A stretch of 64,000 bases of DNA from Paradevosia sp036499825 (GCA_036499825.1 DASYCZ010000043.1:123209-187208); one strand, 5' to 3'. Shown: positions 8,616 to 17,794, numbered from the stretch's first letter. Translations and numbers: made by a program. Notes: generated by a model from the letters alone, not told the origin.

Positions 8616-8764
8616 ATCCCGCCTTTCGGCGCTGCTGCGCGCCAATCACAAATAGTGCATTTTATGCTTTGGCTGGCCTTGCGGCGCAGGGAAAATGCTC
8701 TAAAGCATCGCCCAGGAAAGTGCGCGTCACTTTTCGAACGAAATCTGATGTGCAAGCAAAGACA

Positions 8765-8810
8765 TAGACCGCCGGACGAGCCCGATGGATTCGGATTCTC
8801 CGGCGGTCTA
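8765..8810 (+). other. 12-bp perfect inverted repeat upstream of pyrH
   Basis: TAGACCGCCGGA (8765-8776) and TCCGGCGGTCTA (8799-8810) form a 12-bp stem whose 22-base loop contains a smaller CCGA/TCGG pair. It ends about 56 bases before the pyrH start. The stretch before it (about 8690-8760) looks like a worn copy of the AAAGTG/CACTTTT palindromic intergenic sequence seen at 53464-53512. Possible roles are an mRNA structure or an old dispersed repeat; no T-run supports a terminator. Confidence 0.45.
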
Positions 8811-8866
8811 GTGTCACGCCCGGCGTAACGGATCAGCCGTTCGGCCGTGGCAGGAGGAAGCAGCCG

Positions 8867-9580
8867 GTGACCCAGCCTTCATACAAGCGCATACTTCTCA
8901 AGGTTTCCGGTGAAGTGCTGGCGGGCGACCAGTCATTCGGCATCGAGACCGAATTCCTCGAGGCAACCGCAGCCCAGATCGTGGAAGCCGCGCGTTCCGG
9001 GGTGCAGATCGCCGTCGTCACCGGCGGCGGCAACATCTTCCGCGGCATGTCCGTCGCCGCTGGCGGTGCCGACCGCGTCACCGCCGACATGATGGGTACG
9101 CTCGGCACGGTGATCAACGCTCTGGCGCTGTCGAGCGCCATCTCCCGCGCCGGCGTCAAGTCGACTGTCTTCAGCGCCACCACCATGCCTTCCGTCGCCG
9201 ACACCTACACCGCCCGCGCGGCGAGGGCCGCGCTTGATGACGGCTATGTGGTGGTTCTGGGAGGCGGAATCGGCAATCCGTTCTTCACCACCGATACCGC
9301 CGCCGCCCTGCGCGCCATCGAGCTGGGTTGCGACGTCGTCCTCAAGGGCACCAAGGTCGACGGGGTTTATTCCGAAGATCCGATGAAAAATCCCAATGCC
9401 GAGCGTTACGACAAGATCAGCCATGAAGAAGTCATCGCCCGCGACCTCAGAGTCATGGATACGGCGGCCTTCGCCCTTGCTCGCGACAACGGCTTGCCGA
9501 TAATAGTTTACGCGCTCGACGATCAGGACGGATTGATGGGCGTGCTTACCGGCAAGACGCCCTATACCCGCGTCGGCTGA
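8867..9580 (+). CDS. pyrH: UMP kinase
   Basis: Phosphorylates UMP to UDP in pyrimidine nucleotide synthesis; a hexameric bacterial enzyme of the amino-acid-kinase fold. The 237-residue protein has 'KRILLKVSGEVLAGD' at the N-terminus, 'VVTGGGNIFRG' for nucleotide binding, 'ADMMGTLGTVINALAL' and 'VLKGTKVDGVYSEDP'. The start is GTG at 8867, with AGGAGG about 10 bases upstream; no ATG fits better. It is followed by frr at 95 bases, the usual bacterial pair. Confidence 0.97.
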   Translation: MTQPSYKRILLKVSGEVLAGDQSFGIETEFLEATAAQIVEAARSGVQIAVVTGGGNIFRGMSVAAGGADRVTADMMGTLGTVINALALSSAISRAGVKSTVFSATTMPSVADTYTARAARAALDDGYVVVLGGGIGNPFFTTDTAAALRAIELGCDVVLKGTKVDGVYSEDPMKNPNAERYDKISHEEVIARDLRVMDTAAFALARDNGLPIIVYALDDQDGLMGVLTGKTPYTRVG

Positions 9581-9674
9581 GTAGCGCCAAAGCCCCGGAT
9601 CATCCGGGCCCGAGACAATGCATGGAGCGCTTGTTCGATCGAACACCGAGCGCTTCGAGAATGAGGAATATCTT

Positions 9675-10235
9675 ATGGCCGAAACCTTTTCGCTCGATGC
9701 CCTGAAAACGCGGATGCAGAAGTCGATCGCCTCGCTCAAGGACGAGCTTTCCGGCCTGCGTACCGGCCGCGCCAGCGCCAACCTGCTGGAACCCGTCACG
9801 GTGGAGGCCTATGGCTCGCGCATGCCGCTGAACCAGGTGGCCACCGTTACGGTTCCCGAGCCGCGACTGTTGAGCGTGCAAGTCTGGGATCGCTCCATGG
9901 CGAACGCCGTCGAGAAGGCGATCCGCGACAGCGGCCTCGGCCTCAACCCGATAGGGGAGGGTGCCGTCATCCGCGTGCCCCTGCCGGAACTCAACGAAGA
10001 GCGCCGCCGTGAGTTGACCAAGGTCGCGCACAACTATGCCGAGCAGGCGCGCGTGGCCGTGCGTCATATTCGCCGCGACGGCATGGACCTTCTCAAAAAA
10101 GCCGAGAAGGACGGTGACATCAGTCAGGACGACAGCCGCGTGAAGGCCGACCTCGTGCAGAAAGCGACCGATTCCGCTGTTGCCGAAGTCGACAGTCTCG
10201 TTGCAGTTAAAGAACAGGAAATCATGCAGGTTTAG
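9675..10235 (+). CDS. frr: Ribosome recycling factor
   Basis: Splits post-termination ribosomes together with EF-G. The 186-residue protein is all helix and beta hairpin with the family motifs 'LRTGRASANLLEPVTVEAYG', 'VTVPEPRLLSVQVWD', 'LNPIGEGAVIRVPLPEL' and 'EERRRELTKVAHNYAEQARV'. I chose ATG 9675 ('MAETFSLDALK'), which has GAGGAA upstream; the frame is open to 9618 but that extension is not family-like. It lies between pyrH and uppS in the conserved order. Confidence 0.97.
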   Translation: MAETFSLDALKTRMQKSIASLKDELSGLRTGRASANLLEPVTVEAYGSRMPLNQVATVTVPEPRLLSVQVWDRSMANAVEKAIRDSGLGLNPIGEGAVIRVPLPELNEERRRELTKVAHNYAEQARVAVRHIRRDGMDLLKKAEKDGDISQDDSRVKADLVQKATDSAVAEVDSLVAVKEQEIMQV

Positions 10236-10268
10236 GATAGTCTCCGAACCTGCCTTGGGAAGGCACCC

Positions 10269-11030
10269 ATGTCCACCGACCCCGCCATCGATAGCGTCGC
10301 ACGCCAGAGGCCAGGGCTTCGGATTCCGCGGCATCTGGGTGTCATCATGGATGGCAACGGACGCTGGGCGCGCGCGCGCGGCAAGCTCCGCACGGAAGGC
10401 CATATCGCCGGCGTTCGCGCTTTGCGGCGCCTGGTCGAACTTTCCACCCGCTACGGCGTGAAGCATGTCACGGCGTTCAGCTTTTCTTCCGAGAACTGGA
10501 CCCGTCCGCGCGACGAGGTGAATTTCATCCTTGGCCTCGTCCGGCGTTTCGTCGCCTCCGATCTTGAGCAGCTGGTGCGCAACAATGTGCATGTGCGCAT
10601 CATCGGCAAGCGCGAGGAGCTCGATGAGGGCATGCAGCGGCTGATCGCCAATGCCGAAACCAGGACCGCCAACAATACCGGTCTCGAACTCATCATCGCC
10701 TTCAACTATGGCGGCAAGGCCGAGATTACCGATGCGACACGCCGCATTGCCGAGGCCGTTCAGGCCGGCAGGCTGAAGCCGGAAGATATCAGCGAGGCGA
10801 CGATCGAGCGGGAACTCTATACCGCCGGTACGCCCGACCCGGATCTCATCATCCGTACCAGCGGCGAGCGCCGCTTCTCGAATTTCCTGCTCTGGCAGAG
10901 TGCCTATTCCGAACTCGTGTTCATCGATGAATACTGGCCGGATTTCGATGAGGACATCTTCGTTCGCGTGCTGGAGGAATATTCCGGTCGGGAACGGCGA
11001 TTTGGCGGTGTCGAGGCGCAGGTCTCTTGA
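10269..11030 (+). CDS. uppS: Undecaprenyl diphosphate synthase (isoprenyl transferase)
   Basis: Adds isoprene units to farnesyl-PP in cis to make the C55 carrier for peptidoglycan and O-antigen. The 253-residue protein shows the cis-prenyltransferase motifs 'HLGVIMDGNGRWARARG' with catalytic Asp28, 'TAFSFSSENWTRP', 'NTGLELIIAFNYGG' and 'DLIIRTSGERRFSNFLLWQSAYSE'. The end of the gene overlaps the next start by 4 bases (TTGA), so uppS and cdsA are coupled. Confidence 0.96.
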   Translation: MSTDPAIDSVARQRPGLRIPRHLGVIMDGNGRWARARGKLRTEGHIAGVRALRRLVELSTRYGVKHVTAFSFSSENWTRPRDEVNFILGLVRRFVASDLEQLVRNNVHVRIIGKREELDEGMQRLIANAETRTANNTGLELIIAFNYGGKAEITDATRRIAEAVQAGRLKPEDISEATIERELYTAGTPDPDLIIRTSGERRFSNFLLWQSAYSELVFIDEYWPDFDEDIFVRVLEEYSGRERRFGGVEAQVS

Positions 11031-11884
11031 GCCCAACAGGCGAGTCCCAGGATCAGCCATCAGCGCAGCGCCGTTCCTGGTCGGATCTCGGACCGCGATT
11101 GGGCTCGGCTATCGTTCTGTTGCCGCTGACGGCGCTGGCGCTTTATCTGGGCGGCTTTGTCTTCGCCATCGTCGTCGGCATCGTCTTCGCCCTGGCCTAT
11201 CGCGAATGGGAGACCATGGTCACCCGTGAGCCCTTGACGACCTTTGGGGGCGCACTCATCGGGCTAGTCGCGGTGTCCGCGGTGGTGTTTCCGCTCTGGG
11301 GCTGGATGGGCTCCGCGGCCGTTATAGTGATAGCTGCACTATTGGGGCTAAGCCTCGGCGGCGAAGGCCGTATCTGGCGCGGCGCCGGCCTTGCGTTTTT
11401 CGGTCTGGTGATCGTTTCGCTCCTGGCGCTGCGCGGCAACACCGTGGATGGCATCTGGGCTGGCGTCTATCTCGGCTTTGTCGTCTGGATGACGGATTCG
11501 GCAGCCTTCTTCGCCGGCCGGCAGATCGGTGGCGAGAAGCTCGCGCCCGACATTTCGCCCTCCAAGACCTGGTCCGGTGCGCTCGGGGGCCTGGCGCTCG
11601 GCACCATCGCGGGCACCGTCGTGTGGATTTTCACCACGTCATCGCCCTGGTACATCGGCACCGGTTTTGCCATTCTGGTCAGTATCTTCGGGCAGGTGGG
11701 CGATCTCACCGAGAGCGCCATCAAGCGCCGCTTCCGGATCAAGGATAGTGGTGACATCATTCCCGGCCATGGGGGGCTGATGGATCGCCTCGACAGCCTC
11801 ACATTTGGCGCGATCCTCGTATTCCTGATCGGTCTGCTGCATCTCGGCTACGGCAATGTCGCCGCCGGATTGCTGCATTGGTAA
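11027..11884 (+). CDS. cdsA: Phosphatidate cytidylyltransferase
   Basis: Integral membrane enzyme that makes CDP-diacylglycerol from phosphatidate and CTP, the entry to all phospholipids. The 285-residue protein has about eight hydrophobic segments and the family signature near the C-terminus: 'GDLTESAIKRRFRIKDSGD' followed by 'PGHGGLMDRLDSL'; 'DISPSKTWSGALGG' precedes it. The start is TTG at 11027, overlapping the uppS stop. It is followed after 34 bases by rseP; many relatives carry dxr between these two genes, and here it is absent. Confidence 0.95.
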   Translation: MSPTGESQDQPSAQRRSWSDLGPRLGSAIVLLPLTALALYLGGFVFAIVVGIVFALAYREWETMVTREPLTTFGGALIGLVAVSAVVFPLWGWMGSAAVIVIAALLGLSLGGEGRIWRGAGLAFFGLVIVSLLALRGNTVDGIWAGVYLGFVVWMTDSAAFFAGRQIGGEKLAPDISPSKTWSGALGGLALGTIAGTVVWIFTTSSPWYIGTGFAILVSIFGQVGDLTESAIKRRFRIKDSGDIIPGHGGLMDRLDSLTFGAILVFLIGLLHLGYGNVAAGLLHW

Positions 11885-11918
11885 TCGGCTCGGCGGCAGA
11901 GCCACTGAAGGGCAGTTC

Positions 11919-13031
11919 ATGCAGACTTTGCTACCCTATCTGACGACGGTCGTTTCCTTCATCGTCGTGTTGACCGTCATCGTCTTCGTGCATGAAATGG
12001 GCCACTACCTTGTCGCCCGTTGGAATGGCATTGCCATCCAGACATTTTCCATCGGCTTCGGCCCGGAACTGTTCGGTCGTGATGACCGCCACGGCACCCG
12101 TTGGCGCGTCTCTGCCATCCCACTGGGTGGTTATGTCCGCTTCGTCGGCGACATGAACGCCACCAGCGCCGTGCCCGACCACGACCTGATCGCCAATGCC
12201 AGCCCCGAATTGCAGCGCCGATTGTTCGTCAACAAGAACGTCTGGCAGCGCATCGCCGTTGTGGTGGCCGGGCCTGCCGCCAATGTCATTTTTACATTCC
12301 TTATCATCTACGCACTGCTCTTGGGCTACGGCCGCTACACCATTCCTCCGGTGATCGGCGATGTGGTCGCCGGCTCCGTTGCTGCCGGGGCAGGGCTGCA
12401 GGCCGGTGATACCGTGCTCTCCGTCGATGGCTTCAAGGTGAGGGGGTTCGAGGACTTCCAGCGCCTGGTGGCGACGGCCCCGCAACGCCAAGTGAGCATC
12501 GTCATCGAGCGCAATGGCGTCGACAAGACTATCCTGGCGACGCCGCTGGCAGTCGAGACCACCGACAATTTTGGTCATCCGCAACGTGTTGGCCAGATCG
12601 GCGTCAGCCGGGCGGTGGCGCAGACCGATGTGACCCTCTATCGGCCCAATCCGGTCGAGGCCGTCGGCATGAGCTTCGAAGAAATTCGCTTCATCGTCGA
12701 CCGGACGGCGGCGTTTATCGGCGATTTCTTCGTCGGGCGCGGTGATCGTGAACAGCTTGGCGGTCCCGTCAAGGTCGCTCAGGTTTCGGGTGAAGTGGCG
12801 ACGCTGGGCTTCGCGGCCTTCGTCAATCTGATCGCCATGATCTCGCTGAACATCGGGTTGTTCAATTTGCTGCCCGTACCCATGCTCGATGGTGGTCACC
12901 TCGCTTACTATTTGATAGAAGCCGTGCGGGGGCGACCGCTGAGTCAGCGCATCCAGGAAATTGGTTTTAGGTTTGGGTTGGCACTGGTCTTCATGTTGAC
13001 GATCTTCACGCTCGTCAACGACCTGATTTAA
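11919..13031 (+). CDS. rseP: Site-2 intramembrane zinc protease RseP (MmpA-type)
   Basis: Membrane metalloprotease that cuts transmembrane anti-sigma factors and leftover signal peptides. The 370-residue protein has the zinc motif HEMGH at residues 25-29 in the first membrane helix, a single recognisable PDZ domain ('VVAGSVAAGAGLQAGDTVLS'), and the C-terminal 'NLLPVPMLDGGHLAYYLIEA' that supplies the third zinc ligand. One PDZ instead of two is common in alphaproteobacteria. I chose ATG 11919 because the first membrane helix starts straight after it; GAAGGG lies upstream. Confidence 0.95.
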   Translation: MQTLLPYLTTVVSFIVVLTVIVFVHEMGHYLVARWNGIAIQTFSIGFGPELFGRDDRHGTRWRVSAIPLGGYVRFVGDMNATSAVPDHDLIANASPELQRRLFVNKNVWQRIAVVVAGPAANVIFTFLIIYALLLGYGRYTIPPVIGDVVAGSVAAGAGLQAGDTVLSVDGFKVRGFEDFQRLVATAPQRQVSIVIERNGVDKTILATPLAVETTDNFGHPQRVGQIGVSRAVAQTDVTLYRPNPVEAVGMSFEEIRFIVDRTAAFIGDFFVGRGDREQLGGPVKVAQVSGEVATLGFAAFVNLIAMISLNIGLFNLLPVPMLDGGHLAYYLIEAVRGRPLSQRIQEIGFRFGLALVFMLTIFTLVNDLI

Positions 13032-13215
13032 CCCTTGGATAACCAGCCTTTCCGAGGTGTTGCACGAAAGCACGCCCACCAATGTTTTGGTAACCGAGGT
13101 GGCGGTTCCAGCTTGCCGTTGGTTAAAAAAACAGTAAAACAGTTCAATGGGGTAGGCCCGGGGAAGCTCGGCTGGGCGATTCCGTGGGCTTTGGTCGCAT
13201 GAGGCAATAAGAAAT

Positions 13216-15393
13216 ATGTTTGATCCCAAAAAGCTGATGCGTGGCGTGTTTCTTGCGCTGGCACTGGTATCCGCTGTTTCCGTATCGGGAGTTGGCGGTT
13301 CCTTCCTTGGGGTCCAGGCTGCGCAAGCCCAGGCCAAGGCACAGTTAATCGCGTCCGTGCTGTTCGAGGGCAATTCGCGCTTCTCGGACAAGGAACTGCT
13401 CACCATGGTCGATACCGCGACCCGGGGGACTTACACCCAGCAGGGCGTGGCGACCGATGCCGAAAGCATCCGTCTGGCCTACAACAAGGCCGGCTATACC
13501 AGCGTCACGGTTACGCCGCGTGTCGAGCAGGTCGAAGGCGGTCGCGTCCGCGTGACCTTCGTGGTCAACGAAGGCACCCGCACCGGCATCGCCGGCATCA
13601 ACTTCACCGGCAACAACGCGGTCAGCGCCGGTACCCTGAAGGGCATCATCGTCACCAAGGAATCCGGCTTCCTGAGCTGGCTGCTCCGCGACGACACCTA
13701 TGATCCGCAGAAGCTGCTGGTCGACCGTGACCTCATCCGTCTCTATTACGCCAACCATGGCTTCCCGGACACGCAGGTCAACGCAGTCGCCGACTTCGAT
13801 GCGACGCGCAATGCGTACTTCATCAACTTCACGATCAACGAGGGTGACCATTACACCATCGGTAACGTCGGCATCGAAACCAGCATCGCCGGTCTCGACA
13901 CCAACAATCTGAAGAACACCGTCGATACCGGCATGGGTTCGGGCTATTCGTACCGCAACCTGCAGAAGACCACTGAAGACATGGCCGCCGAGGCCACCGA
14001 TCAGGGTTATTCCTTCGCCGACGTTCGCCCGCGTCTTGATCGCGACATCACCAACAAGACCTTCAACGTTACCTATCTGGTCGACGAAGGCCCGCGCGTG
14101 TATGTCGAACGCATCAACATCACCGGCAACCAGAAGACCCGTGATTTCGTGATCCGCCGCGAACTGAATTTCGCTGAAGGCGACCCCTTCAACCGCAGCG
14201 TCGTTGTGCGCGGCAAGAAGGCTATCCAGAACCTCGGTTTCTTCAAGTCGGTCGATATCACTACCGAGCCGGGCAGTGCGCCTGACAAGGTCGTGCTCAA
14301 TATCGCCGTGGTGGAGCAGTCTACCGGTGAGTATGGCGTCACTGCCGGTTACTCGACGGAAGACGGCATCCTGGGTGAAGTCTCCGTGACGGAGCGCAAC
14401 TTCCTTGGCCGCGGTCAGTATGTCCGTGCCGCCATCGGCGCGTCCCAGTCGGGCAAGACCTTCGACTTCTCCTTCACCGAACCCCGCTTCATGGGCCTGA
14501 AGGTTTCGGCTGGCGTGGATGCCTATCACCGCGTCATCGACGAGAGCGATACGACCTTCTACGGCTACGACTCCACTGGCGGTCAGCTGCGCTTCGGCGT
14601 GCCGCTCACCAGTGACATCTCGGCCAACCTGTTCGTCGGCCTGGAGCAGAAGACGTTCCATGACACTGAGTTCGACAAGTCGGTCAAGCCGCCGGTTCCG
14701 TCCGACTACCGCTCCAGCGTCGTCGATGATGGCGAAGTGCGGAACAAGGCTTGGGTTGGTTACGGCCTGACCTACAATACGCTCGACGATACCCAGAACC
14801 CGACGGAAGGTCTGATCGCGACGTTCACCCAGCAGTATAATGGTTGGGATGTGAACTACGTGCGCAGCGAGGCCAAGGCGCGTTACTTCATGCCCTTGCT
14901 CGAGGATAGTGGCATTGTTGCCAGCATCCGAGGCCAGGCTGGTGTGATCAACAATCTCGATCCGGGTGCCGTGAACGGCGCGGAAGCCTTCGGGCTTGGT
15001 TCGAGCCTCATCCGCGGTTTCGAAAGCCGTGGTCTGGGCCCCCGCCTGAACACTGGGGAATCTCTGGGCGCCACGATGTATGCCGGCCTGTCGGCGGAAA
15101 TCGAGTTCCCGTTCCCCGTACTGCCTGAGACTTATGGTCTGCATGGCGCGGTGTGGGCGGATATGGCGTGGATCGATGGCGTGCCGTCGTTCAACAGCGA
15201 CACGGTCAATCCGACCTCCGGAAACTCGGTGGATCCGGGCAGCAACAACAACAAGCTGCGTAGCTCGATTGGTGCCTCCGTCATCTGGAAGTCGCCGTTC
15301 GGCCCGCTCCGTGGTGACTTCGGTTACGTCATCAACAAGTCGACCGATGACAAGACCCAGGTTTTCGCTCTGACGCTGTCGACCTTGCTCTGA
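13216..15393 (+). CDS. bamA: Outer membrane protein assembly factor BamA
   Basis: Central Omp85 component that folds beta-barrel proteins into the outer membrane. The 725-residue protein has a long N-terminal signal peptide ending near 'AAQAQA', five POTRA repeats (recognisable starts 'IASVLFEGNSRFSD', 'IAGINFTGNNAVSA', 'YVERINITGNQKTRDFVIRREL'), and a C-terminal 16-strand barrel with the Omp85 loop motif region 'SLIRGFESRGLGPR'. The last residues are 'LTLSTLL': the usual terminal aromatic residue is replaced by Leu. It is 184 bases from rseP, so it may have its own promoter, and a strong terminator follows. Confidence 0.97.
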   Translation: MFDPKKLMRGVFLALALVSAVSVSGVGGSFLGVQAAQAQAKAQLIASVLFEGNSRFSDKELLTMVDTATRGTYTQQGVATDAESIRLAYNKAGYTSVTVTPRVEQVEGGRVRVTFVVNEGTRTGIAGINFTGNNAVSAGTLKGIIVTKESGFLSWLLRDDTYDPQKLLVDRDLIRLYYANHGFPDTQVNAVADFDATRNAYFINFTINEGDHYTIGNVGIETSIAGLDTNNLKNTVDTGMGSGYSYRNLQKTTEDMAAEATDQGYSFADVRPRLDRDITNKTFNVTYLVDEGPRVYVERINITGNQKTRDFVIRRELNFAEGDPFNRSVVVRGKKAIQNLGFFKSVDITTEPGSAPDKVVLNIAVVEQSTGEYGVTAGYSTEDGILGEVSVTERNFLGRGQYVRAAIGASQSGKTFDFSFTEPRFMGLKVSAGVDAYHRVIDESDTTFYGYDSTGGQLRFGVPLTSDISANLFVGLEQKTFHDTEFDKSVKPPVPSDYRSSVVDDGEVRNKAWVGYGLTYNTLDDTQNPTEGLIATFTQQYNGWDVNYVRSEAKARYFMPLLEDSGIVASIRGQAGVINNLDPGAVNGAEAFGLGSSLIRGFESRGLGPRLNTGESLGATMYAGLSAEIEFPFPVLPETYGLHGAVWADMAWIDGVPSFNSDTVNPTSGNSVDPGSNNNKLRSSIGASVIWKSPFGPLRGDFGYVINKSTDDKTQVFALTLSTLL

Positions 15394-15415
15394 TCGCGTC
15401 TGCATGAGACAGTCC

Positions 15416-15447
15416 AGAAGCCGCGGTGCGCCGCGGCTTCTTTTTTT
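15416..15447 (+). terminator. Intrinsic terminator after bamA
   Basis: AGAAGCCGCGG (15416-15426) pairs perfectly with CCGCGGCTTCT (15431-15441) around a TGCG loop, and the stem runs into seven T (15441-15447). It separates bamA from lpxD, whose ATG is only 13 bases further on, so some read-through or an internal promoter must feed the lpx genes. Confidence 0.9.
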
Positions 15448-15459
15448 GAACTGACGATT

Positions 15460-16482
15460 ATGGTCGATACCCGCTTTCACGCTTTCTCCGGTCCCGCAAC
15501 TCTCAACACGCTGCTTGGCTCCATCGGCCATTCACTGGCGATCGAGGACGTACGCGGTGATGCATTGATTATCGAGGGCGCCGATGAACTGGCGCTCGCA
15601 GGGCCATCGCAATTAGCGCTGGCGGCCCACAATGATTATGCCGAGGCGTTGAAGCAGACCAATGCCGGCGCGGTGATCGTTTCCGCAGCACTCCAGGAAT
15701 TGGTGCCGGCGAGTACCGTGTCCATCGTCGCATCTGCGCCGCACGACCTGTTTTCCGACCTGCTCGATTGGCTCTATCCCCAGGACACGCGCCGGGTGAT
15801 ACGGGCCAACCAGGCTTCGGGCACCCCCATCATCGAGGAAAACGTTTACCTCGGGCCCAATGTGGTCCTTGGCCCGGGCGTCGAGATCGGCCGCAACACC
15901 GTCATCGGTGCCAACACCGTTATTGGCGCCGGCGTAACGATCGGCCGCGATTGCGCCATTGCGCCAAACTGCACCATCGACTGCGCCTATCTCGGCAACA
16001 AGGTGGTCCTGCAATCAGGTGTCCGGCTGGGCACCGAAGGTTTTGGCTGGCTCGGCTTCGGTCAGACCAATCGTAAGGTGCCGCAACTCGGACGCGTCAT
16101 CATTCAGGATAATGTCGAGGTCGGCGCCAACTCCACCATCGACCGGGGCGCTTTGGGCGACACGGTGATCGGTGAGGGGACCAAGATCGACAATCTGGTT
16201 CAGATCGGCCACAACTGCCGGATTGGCCGCTATTGCCTGATTGCCGCCATGACCGGCCTGTCTGGTTCGACCATCGTGGGCGACGGTGTGTTGATGGGTG
16301 GCGGCGTCGGCACGTCCGGTCACCTCAGTATCGGATCGAGGTCGGTGATCCATGGGCGTGCCGCGGTGACCAAGGATTGGCCGGACGGTTCCAAGCTTGC
16401 CGGAGCACCGGCGCAGGATATAAGGGATTTCTGGCGGGAAATTGCGGCGATGCGGCGGTTGAGTAAAGGGGATAAACGCTGA
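15460..16482 (+). CDS. lpxD: UDP-3-O-acylglucosamine N-acyltransferase
   Basis: Third step of lipid A synthesis: adds the second 3-hydroxyacyl chain to UDP-3-O-acyl-glucosamine. The 340-residue protein has an N-terminal uridine-binding domain and a left-handed beta helix of hexapeptide repeats from about residue 125 ('GPNVVLGPGVEIGRNTVIGA'), including the catalytic-His region 'DNLVQIGHNCRIGRY'. The start ATG 15460 lies just past the bamA terminator. The stop overlaps the fabZ start (TGATG). Confidence 0.96.
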   Translation: MVDTRFHAFSGPATLNTLLGSIGHSLAIEDVRGDALIIEGADELALAGPSQLALAAHNDYAEALKQTNAGAVIVSAALQELVPASTVSIVASAPHDLFSDLLDWLYPQDTRRVIRANQASGTPIIEENVYLGPNVVLGPGVEIGRNTVIGANTVIGAGVTIGRDCAIAPNCTIDCAYLGNKVVLQSGVRLGTEGFGWLGFGQTNRKVPQLGRVIIQDNVEVGANSTIDRGALGDTVIGEGTKIDNLVQIGHNCRIGRYCLIAAMTGLSGSTIVGDGVLMGGGVGTSGHLSIGSRSVIHGRAAVTKDWPDGSKLAGAPAQDIRDFWREIAAMRRLSKGDKR

Positions 16483-16952
16483 TGGACACGAGCGTTATGG
16501 AAAAGAAAGAGCTGACTACGCTCGACATTAGCAAGATTCTTGAATGCTTGCCGCACCGCTATCCTTTCCTCATGATTGACCGCATCATCAATGTCGACGG
16601 CGATGATTCAGCGATCGGTATCAAGAACGTCACTTTCAACGAGCCGATATTTCAGGGCCATTTCCCCGGCAAGCCGATCTTTCCGGGCGTGTTGATCATC
16701 GAGGGCATGGCACAGACCGCCGGCTCCATCGTCATTGCCCATGATGCCGACAAGGGCGGCAAGAGCATCGTGCTGATGTTGACGATCGACAAGGCCAAGT
16801 TCCGCAAGCCGGCGCAGCCGGGCGACCAGATTGAGTTCCACATCAAGAAGATCCAGCGCCGCCGCAATGTCGGACGCTACGAAGCCAAGGCCATCGTCGC
16901 CGGCACCGTCATCGCCGAAGCCGAAATCGGCGCCATGATTGTCGGGGAATAA
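16482..16952 (+). CDS. fabZ: 3-hydroxyacyl-ACP dehydratase FabZ
   Basis: Dehydrates 3-hydroxyacyl-ACP in fatty acid elongation and so competes with LpxA/LpxD for the same pool. The 156-residue hot-dog protein has the catalytic His in 'LPHRYPFLMIDRI', the 'GHFPGKPIFPGVLIIEGMAQ' helix with the catalytic Glu, and 'RRRNVGRYEAKAIV'. It is translationally coupled to lpxD (1-base overlap) and precedes lpxA by 2 bases, the standard lpxD-fabZ-lpxA order. Confidence 0.97.
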   Translation: MDTSVMEKKELTTLDISKILECLPHRYPFLMIDRIINVDGDDSAIGIKNVTFNEPIFQGHFPGKPIFPGVLIIEGMAQTAGSIVIAHDADKGGKSIVLMLTIDKAKFRKPAQPGDQIEFHIKKIQRRRNVGRYEAKAIVAGTVIAEAEIGAMIVGE

Positions 16953-16954
16953 CA

Positions 16955-17794
16955 TTGGCCGTTCCTGCACAGCGCTCTGAGACAGCCTCTATTCATCCCA
17001 CAGCCGTCGTCAGCGCCAAGGCCCGCATCGGGGCCGGCGTCAAGATCGGCCCTTATTGCATCGTCGAGGACGATGTGGTGCTGCACGACGGGGTCGAGCT
17101 GATCTCGCATGTCGTCGTCGCCGGTCGCACCGAGATCGGCGCCAAGACGCAGATCTTTCCGTTCGCTTCGGTGGGCCACCGCCCGCAAGACCTGAAGTAT
17201 CATGGCGAGGCCAGTCGTCTGGTGATTGGTGAGCGTTGCGTCATCCGTGAGAACGTAACCATCAATCCCGGCACCGAAGGCGGCGGCATGGAAACCGTCA
17301 TCGGCAATGACTGCCTGCTGATGGCCAGTTCGCACGTTGCCCATGATTGCCGGCTCGGCAACAATGTCATCCTGGCCAATTACGTTGGTGTCGCCGGCCA
17401 CTGCTCGATCGGCGATTTCGTCATCTTCGGCGGCGTCTGCGTGGTGCATCAGTTCGTGCGCGTCGGCAGCCATGCTTTTATCGGCGCGCAGAGCATGATC
17501 GATGCCGACGTCATTCCCTATGGCATGGCCGTCGGCAATCGCGCAGTCCTTGCCGGCCTCAACCTCGTGGGCCTCAAGCGCCGAGGCTTCGACCGGGAAT
17601 CCATCCATAGCCTTCGCGCTGCCTATCGCATGATTTTTTCGAGCGAGGGCACCTTGCGCGAGCGCGTCGATGACGCCGCCGGCATGTTCAAGCAGGAAAA
17701 GCTGGTCCAGGACGTCGTCGATTTCATCTCGACTTCTTCGGGCCGTCCACTCTGCATGCCGCGTAACGGTCATCACCCCGAGGAACAGAGCTAG
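16955..17794 (+). CDS. lpxA: UDP-N-acetylglucosamine acyltransferase
   Basis: First step of lipid A synthesis. The 279-residue protein is a left-handed beta helix of hexapeptide repeats ('IHPTAVVSAKARIGAGVKIG') with the catalytic-His loop 'ASSHVAHDCRLGNN' and the C-terminal helical part 'LVGLKRRGFDRESIHSLRAAYR'. The start is taken as TTG 16955, 2 bases after the fabZ stop, because the first hexapeptide begins about 12 residues later and no ATG is available. The next gene is lpxB, with no lpxI between. Confidence 0.96.
   Translation: MAVPAQRSETASIHPTAVVSAKARIGAGVKIGPYCIVEDDVVLHDGVELISHVVVAGRTEIGAKTQIFPFASVGHRPQDLKYHGEASRLVIGERCVIRENVTINPGTEGGGMETVIGNDCLLMASSHVAHDCRLGNNVILANYVGVAGHCSIGDFVIFGGVCVVHQFVRVGSHAFIGAQSMIDADVIPYGMAVGNRAVLAGLNLVGLKRRGFDRESIHSLRAAYRMIFSSEGTLRERVDDAAGMFKQEKLVQDVVDFISTSSGRPLCMPRNGHHPEEQS

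Noticed and set aside
9639..9655. GTTC/GAAC sequence before frr as a LexA box
   Set aside because: The two tetramers are inverted and closely spaced, not the direct N7 repeat of the local LexA boxes.
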